A stretch of 9,646 nt of DNA from positions 1-9,646 of the forward strand of contig WGBZ01000304.1 in NCBI GenBank assembly GCA_015494035.1, in the 5' to 3' direction. Below, piece by piece: positions 1 through 6,380 of the stretch (positions are counted from its first letter, which is position 1; every line of letters begins with the position of its first letter). The DNA is from Lysobacterales bacterium (GTDB lineage: Bacteria > Pseudomonadota > Gammaproteobacteria > Xanthomonadales > Marinicellaceae). The notes under the pieces are model-generated. The model did no database searches and was not told where the DNA came from. It was given only the letters and a program-made list of their open reading frames with translations. The position numbers and the translations under genes were made by a program.

Positions 1-2
1 CC

Positions 3-1697
3 GCTTACGGTGGCCAGATGGACATTCAGTTCAATCACGACCTGTTGCACGACGTGAATATCCGCGTCAATGACATGCCACCCAAGGGGATGAACTGGCA
101 AAGCATCCACCGCCGGTTTTCCATCAGCGAGACCGGTGGCCTGGGCCTGCAGGTGCCTTATGGCATCATGGAACGCATGCGCGATGGCGCCCTGTCAGTC
201 AGTGGCCGGCTGCAGATAAGTCACGGCGGCACAACCGTTCCCATCAACCACTTTCGCCTGCAACCGGCACCTGCCCAGCCCACCAGCGGTGATTTCAGGG
301 CGCTGGAAATGCGCGATGACAAGAACCATGTGCTGTTCACGCTGGATCACATTCACCTGATCATTGATGCAAAAAACCAAGCACTGGTGATGAAGAACAT
401 GGACATGCACATCAGCCCCTGGCTGGCAAACCACCTGGGCGTGCCCGCCATCAGCGGCTGGGTGATTGGTCAGGCGCACGCGGTCACCGGGCTGAACATT
501 CCCACCGGCGCCAAAACCGAGCTGCCGGCAGGTCTCAGCTGCACGGGCCGTCCCTTGTGGGAACCCGCCGCTGATGTGGATGTTAAACTCACGCAAATGA
601 CGCCCCAGTTCGTCCGTAACCTGGGCAACGGCACCATTGTTGTGGCGCCATCGGCCCACCTGAAGAACGTGGGTACTGCCGATGTGCCGTGGTACCAGAA
701 ATTCACCGGCACCTTTGACCCCTACAACAACGACCAGCATCCCTACCTGATCTGGAACATGTACCGGGTGATTGATAACCGGCTGGAACAAATCGGCACC
801 TCCGGCATCAAGCACGCCTTTCTCACCATCAATTCCAACTGCACCATCAACTGCGGCAACAACCACATTCTCTGGCCTGGCTGCGAAGACGTCTATGGCG
901 TTGGCAATAACGACAGCGGCTCGGACATTGGCCCGCGCAAGGAAGTGGCAGCCCTGACCGGCACCTGGCAATCCACCTGCTCCTTCTTTGACCCCGGCTG
1001 CCAGGGTTCCCAAACCAACAGTTCCAACGGCACGGACGAAAACCGGCTGGTGGTGCCCGAAAACAAAATCAGCGACAGCAGCCTGGATTACTATTTTTCT
1101 GCCTGGTATCCCAACCGGGCTGATGTCAACATTTTCAACTCCATGGGCTACCGCGTCATCACCCCCACGCCCATGGGTGGCAACAGCTGGAACATCGGCA
1201 CCATCGGGGCGTTTGCCAATGGCCCGGTGATTGACACCTGGGTAGCACCGGGCACCAGTACCCCCACGGCCACCTCGGTGCGCATGGACCACACAGAAGG
1301 GCACGCCACTTTTGCCGTCAAAGTGATGGATCTGGGTGGGGGCCAGTACCGCTATCACTACGCCATTGACAATCACGACGTGGACGCACAGTTTGACCGT
1401 TTTTCCTTCAGCCTCAACGCCGCCGACAGCCTGACCGGCTTTGTTTTCTCAGACGCCGACAATGACGATGGCAACAACTGGCTGCTGACGCGCACTGGCG
1501 GACTGGTGACCATCCAGGCCAACGGGCGCACCCAGGACTGGGGCGAATTGAACAGCTTTTCCTTCACCACCAGCGCCGCGCCCATGATGGCGACCTTTAC
1601 GGTGCACATGGTCAGCCCGGGTAGCAACCAGAACAGCCTCGGTGCACGCATGGCTGTGCCCAATGCGGACCTTATCTGGCGCGATTCACTGGAATAA
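3..1697 (+). CDS. Large probable exported protein of unknown function, 5' end missing
   Basis: The reading frame is open from the left edge (first full codon at 3) to a TAA at 1695-1697. The first ATG in view, at 18, has no signal peptide after it, so the true N-terminus is probably outside the window. At least 564 residues are visible. Counting from the ATG, the middle part (about 255-310) has clustered cysteines and a stretch with the pattern P-G-C-E-D-V-Y-G-x-x-N, then G-P-R-K-E-V. I recall this pattern from uncharacterised exported bacterial proteins, but I have no family name. The second half (about 340-560) looks beta-rich, with a Y-R-Y-H-Y-A-I-D-N-H stretch. The protein ends in N-A-D-L-I-W-R-D-S-L-E, a tail resembling that of the exported protein at 8301-9347. 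The cysteines and absence of cytoplasmic enzyme motifs suggest an envelope or extracellular location, which is inference. The stop lies 15 nt from that of the convergent oxidase gene. Confidence 0.8.
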   Translation, partial: AYGGQMDIQFNHDLLHDVNIRVNDMPPKGMNWQSIHRRFSISETGGLGLQVPYGIMERMRDGALSVSGRLQISHGGTTVPINHFRLQPAPAQPTSGDFRALEMRDDKNHVLFTLDHIHLIIDAKNQALVMKNMDMHISPWLANHLGVPAISGWVIGQAHAVTGLNIPTGAKTELPAGLSCTGRPLWEPAADVDVKLTQMTPQFVRNLGNGTIVVAPSAHLKNVGTADVPWYQKFTGTFDPYNNDQHPYLIWNMYRVIDNRLEQIGTSGIKHAFLTINSNCTINCGNNHILWPGCEDVYGVGNNDSGSDIGPRKEVAALTGTWQSTCSFFDPGCQGSQTNSSNGTDENRLVVPENKISDSSLDYYFSAWYPNRADVNIFNSMGYRVITPTPMGGNSWNIGTIGAFANGPVIDTWVAPGTSTPTATSVRMDHTEGHATFAVKVMDLGGGQYRYHYAIDNHDVDAQFDRFSFSLNAADSLTGFVFSDADNDDGNNWLLTRTGGLVTIQANGRTQDWGELNSFSFTTSAAPMMATFTVHMVSPGSNQNSLGARMAVPNADLIWRDSLE

Positions 1698-1712
1698 ATA
1701 GCTTGACCAATG

Positions 1713-3119
1713 TCACTTCGGCGAGCTTGCCGGCAGCATTTTGCCGGGATTCAGCACGCCGTTGGGGTCAAAGGCGTGCTTGATCTGCCGCATCAGTTCG
1801 ATTTCGGCCGCACTGCGGCTGTGGTGCAGGTAAGGTTTTTTCAGCAGGCCCACGCCGTGCTCGGCCGAAACACTGCCTGCCATGGCCTCAATCAGCCCAT
1901 AGACCTGGGCATTGACAGACTCGCAACGACGCTGGAAGTCCTCCACAGACAGTGAATCCGGCTTGAGGATGTTCAGGTGCAAATTGCCATCGCCAATGTG
2001 GCCGAACCACACCGTCTCAAAATCCGGGTAGTGCTCGGCCAGTACCTGTTCCAGCCGGCGCATGAACTCCGGCACGCGCGAAACCCGCACCGCGATATCA
2101 TTCTTGTACGGTGTCAGCGCAGCAATGGACTCGCTGATGCCCTCCCGGTATTGCCACAGCTGGCGCGCCTGTTCCACGCTCTGGGAAATAATGCCGTCCT
2201 CGATGTCCCCGGCTTCCATACCGGCTTCAAAAAAGGCCATGGCCGCGGCCTCATCAGCTTCGCTGGCGTGATCAAACTCCATCAGCACATACCACGGGGA
2301 TGGCCCCTCGAAAGGGGCTGGCAACTGCCGGTGGGCCCGCACGTGCTGCAAGGCCAGGTGCGAAAACAATTCAAAGGAGGACAGCGTCAGTTTTTCCCGC
2401 GCCAGGGCAAAAACCCGCATGACCGCATCCAGTGACGACAGGGCCAACAACATCACGCTTTGTGGCGGCGGCGGGTCAACCAGGCGCATCTGCGCTTCGG
2501 TGATGATGCCCAGCACGCCCTCGGAACCCACCATTAAATGACGCAAATCCAGCCCGGTGGCATTTTTCACCAGCCCGTTATTCAGCCGCAACACCTCGCC
2601 ACTGCCGGTCACCACGGTCAGACCCGCCACGTAGTCCCGCGTCATGCCGTAGCGCAACACCCGAATGCCGCCGGCGTTGGTGGCAATGTTGCCGCCAATC
2701 TGGCTGGAACCGGCCGAGGCAAAATCCACCGGGTAAAACAGGCCCTGCTGCCCGGCAAACTGCTGCAACTGTTCGGTGACCACACCGGCCTGCACCGAAA
2801 CCAGCCGGTCCACCGGGTCAAAATCGCCAATGGCACGCATCTTTTCCAGACTCAGCACCCACTCCCCGTTGGTGGCCACCGCACCGGCCGAATAACCCGT
2901 GCGACCGCCGGAAGGCACCAGCGATTTGCCCAGCCGGTTGGCCAGCGCCACCACCTGCTGCACCTGCTCGGTGGAACGGGGCCACAGCACCGCTTCGGCT
3001 GCGGGCGTGTGAAAGCGGGTCCAGTCCCGGCCATAGTGGCGGACGGCCTGGGCGTCAGTGGAAAAGTCCACCTCGGGCAGGTGGTCTTGCAGCAAAGAAT
3101 GCGTGTCAGCGGCGGTCAT
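1713..3119 (-). CDS. FAD-linked oxidase, probable D-2-hydroxyglutarate dehydrogenase (D-lactate dehydrogenase/GlcD family)
   Basis: A 468-residue flavoprotein of the GlcD/D-lactate dehydrogenase/D2HGDH family, which oxidises D-2-hydroxy acids to 2-oxo acids and passes electrons to a carrier. Visible are the N-terminal FAD-binding domain with P-S-G-G-R-T-G-Y-S-A-G (residues 69-79), G-G-N-I-A-T-N-A-G-G (142-151), and V-G-S-E-G-V-L-G (197-204). The C-terminal domain has the metal/substrate motif H-I-G-D-G-N-L-H (374-381) and S-A-E-H-G-V-G (418-424). Length fits the family. The ATG at 3119 was chosen because homology begins there; upstream codons run into serA on the other strand. No strong Shine-Dalgarno sequence is visible. 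Substrate choice rests on the neighbour: a divergent serA is known next to D-2-hydroxyglutarate dehydrogenase in Pseudomonas, where the enzyme removes D-2-hydroxyglutarate made by SerA. D-lactate or glycolate remain possible substrates. Confidence 0.9.
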   Translation of the reverse strand: MTAADTHSLLQDHLPEVDFSTDAQAVRHYGRDWTRFHTPAAEAVLWPRSTEQVQQVVALANRLGKSLVPSGGRTGYSAGAVATNGEWVLSLEKMRAIGDFDPVDRLVSVQAGVVTEQLQQFAGQQGLFYPVDFASAGSSQIGGNIATNAGGIRVLRYGMTRDYVAGLTVVTGSGEVLRLNNGLVKNATGLDLRHLMVGSEGVLGIITEAQMRLVDPPPPQSVMLLALSSLDAVMRVFALAREKLTLSSFELFSHLALQHVRAHRQLPAPFEGPSPWYVLMEFDHASEADEAAAMAFFEAGMEAGDIEDGIISQSVEQARQLWQYREGISESIAALTPYKNDIAVRVSRVPEFMRRLEQVLAEHYPDFETVWFGHIGDGNLHLNILKPDSLSVEDFQRRCESVNAQVYGLIEAMAGSVSAEHGVGLLKKPYLHHSRSAAEIELMRQIKHAFDPNGVLNPGKMLPASSPK

Positions 3120-3131
3120 CTTGAGTAAAAT
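3103..3131 (+). promoter_or_regulatory. Candidate sigma-70 promoter for serA
   Basis: The -10-like TAAAAT at 3126-3131 matches the consensus at five of six positions. It lies 17 bp after a -35-like GTGTCA at 3103-3108, which matches four of six. Transcription would begin near 3138, giving a leader of about 21 nt before the serA ATG. The -35 element would lie inside the first codons of the divergent oxidase gene, so expression of the two genes would be physically linked. This is read by eye only. Confidence 0.4.
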
Positions 3132-3158
3132 GCCTTTTTGGTTCAAAGAGCGAAAGAT

Positions 3159-4397
3159 ATGCCCAAACTGTCCCTGAGTAAAGAAAAAATCAAGGTCGTT
3201 TTGCTGGAAGGCGTGCATGAACGGGCGGTGGAAAACTTCCTTCGCGACGGCTACACCCAGGTGATCCGGCTCACCGGCACCCCGCCGCGCGAGGAACTGA
3301 AAGCCTTGCTGGCCGACGCGCGCCTGGTGGGCATCCGCTCCCGCACCCGGCTGGATCAGGAAATACTGGATGCGGCCAAAAAGCTCATTGCCATCGGCAC
3401 CTTTTGCATCGGCACCAATCAGATTGACCTGGATTACGCCCGCCAGAAAGGCATTCCGGTGTTTAACGCACCATTTTCCAACACCCGCTCGGTGGCCGAA
3501 CTGGTGCTGGCCGAACTGATCTTTCTCATGCGTGGCATCCCGGAGAAAAACGCCGCTGCGCATCGCGGCCAGTGGATCAAATCAGCGGACAACGCCTATG
3601 AAATCCGTGGCAAAAAACTGGGCATCGTCGGTTTTGGCCACATCGGCTCGCAACTGGGCATACTGGCTGAAGCCCTGGGCATGCAGGTGTATTATCACGA
3701 CATCGAAAACAAACTGCCGCTGGGCAATGCCCGGGCCGTGGACAGCCTGGATGAACTGCTGGAAAAAGTCGATGCGGTCAGCCTGCACGTGCCGGCCACG
3801 CCGCAAACAGCCAACCTCATGGGTCGTGAACAAATCGCCCACATGCGACCCGGCGCTTACCTGATCAATGCCGCCCGTGGCAACGTGGTGGACATTGACG
3901 CACTCACCGAAGCCCTGGATTCCGGCCACCTGCGGGGCGCGGCCATTGACGTCTTTCCCACCGAGCCGGCCAGCAACGCCGATGAGTTCATTTCCCCCCT
4001 GCGCCGCTACGACCAGGTGATCCTGACCCCGCACATTGGCGGCAGCACCCAGGAAGCCCAAGTCAATATTGCCGATGAAGTCAGCAACAAGCTGATCAAA
4101 TACAGCAATAACGGCACCACCTCGTCCGCAGTCAATTTCCCCAAGGTGGCGCTGCCCGAGCTGCACCCCGACCAGCATCGCATCATGCACATCCACCGCA
4201 ACGTGCCAGGCATGATGCAACAAATCAACCGCGTCTTTTCCGAACGCGGCATCAACGTGGCGGCCATGTACCTGCAAACCCTGGACGACACCGGCTACGT
4301 CATCATGGATGTGGACAGCCGCACGGCCAACGCCGATGCCCTGAAAGCCGACCTGCAAGCCATCGACGGCACCGTGCGCGTGCGCGTGCTGCACTGA
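3159..4397 (+). CDS. serA: D-3-phosphoglycerate dehydrogenase
   Basis: Catalyses the first committed step of L-serine synthesis, the NAD-dependent oxidation of 3-phosphoglycerate to 3-phosphohydroxypyruvate, in the cytoplasm. The 412-residue protein aligns almost without gaps to the E. coli enzyme (410 residues) as I remember it. Seen are F-C-I-G-T-N-Q (82-88), the nucleotide-binding G-F-G-H-I-G (158-163), and the catalytic triad equivalents Arg240, Glu269 and His292. A C-terminal ACT domain spans about 340-412. It keeps H-I-H-R-N (344-348) and Asn366, matching the serine-binding residues of E. coli SerA, so feedback inhibition by serine is likely. The ATG at 3159 is chosen over an in-frame TTG at 3138 because it matches the E. 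coli N-terminus and follows an AAAGAG ribosome binding site at 3145-3150. E. coli-type SerA can also reduce 2-oxoglutarate to D-2-hydroxyglutarate, which fits the divergent oxidase. A terminator-like hairpin starts 8 nt after the stop. Confidence 0.97.
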   Translation: MPKLSLSKEKIKVVLLEGVHERAVENFLRDGYTQVIRLTGTPPREELKALLADARLVGIRSRTRLDQEILDAAKKLIAIGTFCIGTNQIDLDYARQKGIPVFNAPFSNTRSVAELVLAELIFLMRGIPEKNAAAHRGQWIKSADNAYEIRGKKLGIVGFGHIGSQLGILAEALGMQVYYHDIENKLPLGNARAVDSLDELLEKVDAVSLHVPATPQTANLMGREQIAHMRPGAYLINAARGNVVDIDALTEALDSGHLRGAAIDVFPTEPASNADEFISPLRRYDQVILTPHIGGSTQEAQVNIADEVSNKLIKYSNNGTTSSAVNFPKVALPELHPDQHRIMHIHRNVPGMMQQINRVFSERGINVAAMYLQTLDDTGYVIMDVDSRTANADALKADLQAIDGTVRVRVLH

Positions 4398-4404
4398 CTG
4401 CAAG

Positions 4405-4440
4405 CCCGGCAGCGGCTTCAGGCCCTGCCGGGGCGTTTCC
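4405..4440 (+). terminator. Terminator-like hairpin after serA
   Basis: CCCGGCAG (4405-4412) pairs perfectly with CTGCCGGG (4425-4432). The loop holds a further GGC/GCC pairing, and a pyrimidine-rich stretch with TTT and a second TTT follows. The hairpin starts 8 nt after the serA stop, so it probably ends serA transcription. It lies inside the 51-bp repeat, and its stem is shorter than in the second copy because pairing stops exactly at the left boundary of the repeat. Confidence 0.65.
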
Positions 4441-4455
4441 TTTCCTGCACCATCA
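4405..4455. repeat. 51-bp direct repeat, left copy
   Basis: Identical at all 51 positions to 7360-7410, in the same orientation, 2955 bp apart. It contains the serA terminator hairpin and, on the - strand, the sequence that encodes the last residues of the EamA transporter in the other copy (V-Q-E-R-K-R-P-G-R-A and stop). Sequence left of 4405 is unrelated to that left of 7360. To the right, similarity continues in diverged form (see the remnant at 4418-4552). Confidence 0.93.
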
Positions 4456-4552
4456 ACATCAGGTTAGTACTGGCACCAACGATCCCGTCCGCCTCCTTCG
4501 TGCCTGCCATCCTGAACCGCGAACCATCCGTTAATATTTCGTGAAAAATCCA
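4418..4552 (-). pseudogene. Decayed 3' remnant of an EamA-family transporter gene
   Basis: Read on the - strand, this stretch ends in I-V-G-A-S-T-N-L-M-L-M-V-Q-E-R-K-R-P-G-R-A and a stop. The intact transporter at 7373-8266 ends in I-V-G-A-S-A-Y-L-M-V-Q-E-R-K-R-P-G-R-A. The final 13 codons are identical in DNA. Further upstream the match drops to roughly 70% over about 30 bases, then to scattered matches, with a 6-nt and an 18-nt in-frame length difference. A W-I-F-H-E stretch matches W-L-V-F-H-Q of the intact gene, and similarity is lost beyond it. Nothing resembling the rest of a transporter is present, so this is a gene tail and not a gene. The upper limit near 4552 is approximate. Confidence 0.7.
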
Positions 4553-4604
4553 TTTAAGACAATATAAGTGGTTGCAGTCAGTTAATCGAGTGTTGTACGA
4601 TAAT
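4541..4604 (+). promoter_or_regulatory. AT-rich presumed promoter region of the metalloprotease operon
   Basis: The gap between serA and the ATG at 4661 holds, after the terminator and transporter remnant, a stretch clearly richer in A and T than the genes around it. Two -10-like hexamers are visible, TATAAG at 4563-4568 and GATAAT at 4599-4604. The first has a weak -35-like GTGAAA at 4541-4546 with a 16-bp spacer. No choice between them is possible by eye. Confidence 0.3.
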
Positions 4605-4648
4605 TCAGCCTGTTTCCCAAAATAAGAAAACTTGTTCAACCACACAAC

Positions 4649-4663
4649 GAGGAGACTCTCATG
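4649..4663 (+). promoter_or_regulatory. Strong ribosome binding site and ATG upstream of the metalloprotease frame
   Basis: GAGGAG at 4649-4654 stands 6 nt before an ATG at 4661-4663, the best translation start signal in this part of the window. That ATG reads only nine codons (M-K-T-A-H-L-P-P-P) before a TAA at 4688-4690, because the C run at 4679-4686 leaves it out of frame with the metalloprotease. By contrast, the first in-frame ATG of the protease, at 4735, has no ribosome binding site and would remove the basic start of the signal peptide. The site therefore marks the original start of the protease gene. Confidence 0.75.
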
Positions 4664-4678
4664 AAAACAGCGCATTTA

Positions 4679-4686
4679 CCCCCCCC
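4679..4686 (+). repeat. Eight-C homopolymer causing a frameshift near the protease start
   Basis: A run of eight C residues follows the sixth codon after the ATG at 4661. With nine C (or six) the frame would run through into the metalloprotease. It would read M-K-T-A-H-L-P-P-P-I-K-Y-R-D, then an H-W-Y-A-L-T-M-L-L-L-F hydrophobic core, then A-I-A-A-P, a normal signal peptide. Homopolymers of this length can change by slipped-strand mispairing and are also common sequencing-error sites. Confidence 0.8.
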
Positions 4687-4734
4687 ATAAAATACCGTGA
4701 CACCCGTTCTGGTGCACATTGGTACGCGCTGACA

Positions 4735-6333
4735 ATGCTTCTTTTGTTCAGCGCCATTGGCCCGGCCATCGCCGCGCCGGAAATTCTTTCAGGAGCGGCC
4801 GCTCCCAGCCATCAACAATGGCAAACGGCCAGCCATGAATTTGGTGACGCATTGCAGGACATGTTGATCGCCAGAATCAACCCCAAGGCATTGAAAACCG
4901 TTGAATGGGGCCAGGGTGCCCGGAAAATCCAACGAACCCTGGACTCGGCGTCCATTGCCGGCCATCAATTCAGCTTGCCTTTGCCCGGCCGCACAGCACC
5001 GGCCACATTGCAAGTTAATGCCTTGCTGGAAAACAAGGGCGTGTATACCTATTCCGGCACCCTCGGCAAACAGCAAGAAACCTGGTTCTCCATTTCGTGG
5101 GATGGGAAAAACATGCTCGGCTTTGTCCATGCACCTGGGGCCGTCTACGTCATCCAGCCATTAAAAAACCAGTCTGGACAGGTGAGCATCAGCAAAATCA
5201 ACCCGGCCAGAATGCCCCGGGACCCGGACGACACAAGGTACGACACCGCCTCAGGTGCAAACGGCGTAGCAAATACCGCCGCAACGGCTGCCCGTACTGT
5301 GACTGGCACAGGCCATGTCAAGGTGTTGTTTCTGTATGCCGCCGATGTCAGCTACGCCAACCTGTTTGCCAATGCCATTGTGGCCGACATGAACGCCGCC
5401 TTGCAACGAAGCGGGGTCGCCAGCAATAACTACATTTCCCTGGCTGGACTCAAATACGTTCCATCTACCTTTGGCAATCAATGCAAAGCATTCATAAGGG
5501 ACAAAATGCGTAATCGGGAAAACGAATTTGCCCACATTGACCAAGACCTGGCCGCTACTAATGCGGATATCGCCCTGTTGCTGATCAGGGGGCGCCTGGA
5601 TCAACCCGGCGACACCTCAACCTTTTGCAGGGTTGGTGGTATCGCATTTTTGTCCTATCCAAATCATTCCGATCGCCCTTTTGCCGTCTCAGCGGACAAC
5701 TACGCGCTGGCGGATAAAACGGCCATTCATGAAATCGGCCACATATTTGGCGGCAGTCACCCTGCTTGGACCAGTGGCCCGGCCATATGGGCCAAAGGAT
5801 ACCTGGACCCCGGCGGCAATTTCCAGACAGTCATGGGCAGTTATGATGGGCTTGCAGTCAGCCCTCCCGTGCCACAATGCGTCTTTAACAGCAATGGCAC
5901 CATACCAGCCACCTGTCCGCGCATCGGCCATTTCAGCAACCCGTCAGTGACTTACAACGGCTGGCCAACAGGCAGTCCCTACCACAACATGAAGTACTGG
6001 CTGGACGATTTCGGCGTCATGAAAACCGTTTCCGCCTGGAGGGAAAACGCGCCTAGCGCCCCCGCCACACCGTCCCTGAGCGCGCAATCGGAATTGTGTT
6101 ATGGTCTGTACACCATGAGCTGGACGGCCCAGAGCTCAGCCACCCATTACCGCCTGTTCTGGTCCAGCAGCAATTACAGCGGCAACGCCTCGGAAGTTTA
6201 CAATGGCAGCAACACTTCCACGCTGGTGGATGTGCCCGGCACGCGCTACCTGTGGGTCAAGGCGTGCAACAGTTATGGCTGCAGCCCCTTCAGCAACCGG
6301 GTGAGCGCCACGTCCATGAACACCTGCATCTGA
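4735..6333 (+). CDS. Secreted metzincin (reprolysin-like) zinc metalloprotease with C-terminal FN3-like domain
   Basis: The intact frame from ATG 4735 encodes 532 residues. The original start is probably ATG 4661, which would add 25 residues once the C-run frameshift is corrected. A signal peptide core (L-L-L-F-S-A-I-G, ending A-I-A-A) is followed by a propeptide-like region to about 190. The catalytic domain starts near V-K-V-L-F-L-Y (195) and carries H-E-I-G-H-I-F-G-G-S-H at 332-342, the HExxHxxGxxH zinc site with His332, His336, His342 and catalytic Glu333. A candidate Met-turn, V-M-G-S-Y, has Met367, 25 residues beyond the third His, as expected for metzincins. A fibronectin-III-like domain occupies about 440-528, with cysteines suggesting disulfides. 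Inferred role: an extracellular protease of unknown substrate. The next gene begins 47 nt downstream with its own ribosome binding site, suggesting an operon. Exact family (M12B-like or another) cannot be decided here. Confidence 0.9.
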   Translation: MLLLFSAIGPAIAAPEILSGAAAPSHQQWQTASHEFGDALQDMLIARINPKALKTVEWGQGARKIQRTLDSASIAGHQFSLPLPGRTAPATLQVNALLENKGVYTYSGTLGKQQETWFSISWDGKNMLGFVHAPGAVYVIQPLKNQSGQVSISKINPARMPRDPDDTRYDTASGANGVANTAATAARTVTGTGHVKVLFLYAADVSYANLFANAIVADMNAALQRSGVASNNYISLAGLKYVPSTFGNQCKAFIRDKMRNRENEFAHIDQDLAATNADIALLLIRGRLDQPGDTSTFCRVGGIAFLSYPNHSDRPFAVSADNYALADKTAIHEIGHIFGGSHPAWTSGPAIWAKGYLDPGGNFQTVMGSYDGLAVSPPVPQCVFNSNGTIPATCPRIGHFSNPSVTYNGWPTGSPYHNMKYWLDDFGVMKTVSAWRENAPSAPATPSLSAQSELCYGLYTMSWTAQSSATHYRLFWSSSNYSGNASEVYNGSNTSTLVDVPGTRYLWVKACNSYGCSPFSNRVSATSMNTCI

Positions 6334-6380
6334 GGTCAGTCAACACGCAACCATCAGCACCAGTAACCACGGAGAAGAAC

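Noticed and set aside
195..1376. Long - strand open frame opposite the first gene
   Set aside because: Repetitive V/H/G/R-rich composition, no start signal and no recognisable domain; it is a shadow of the + strand gene in GC-rich sequence.
1730..1747. Hairpin CCGGCA/TGCCGG near the convergent gene ends, considered as a terminator
   Set aside because: Only 6 bp, lies within the oxidase coding sequence and is not followed by a T run on either strand.
3120..3563. N-terminal extension of the FAD oxidase into serA
   Set aside because: The extension overlaps the serA start and coding region on the other strand; family homology starts at the ATG at 3119.
3582..4403. Long - strand open frame opposite serA
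   Set aside because: serA is unmistakable on the + strand with full-length homology; the antisense translation shows no domain.
4418..4675. An 85-codon - strand open frame considered as a small gene
   Set aside because: Only its C-terminal part resembles anything, namely the tail of the EamA transporter. The N-terminal part covers the protease promoter region, so it is a remnant and not a functional gene.
6096..6380. Upstream extension of the 6381 gene
   Set aside because: It overlaps the FN3-like domain of the metalloprotease, is H/Q-rich, and the ATG at 6381 has both a ribosome binding site and a signal peptide.
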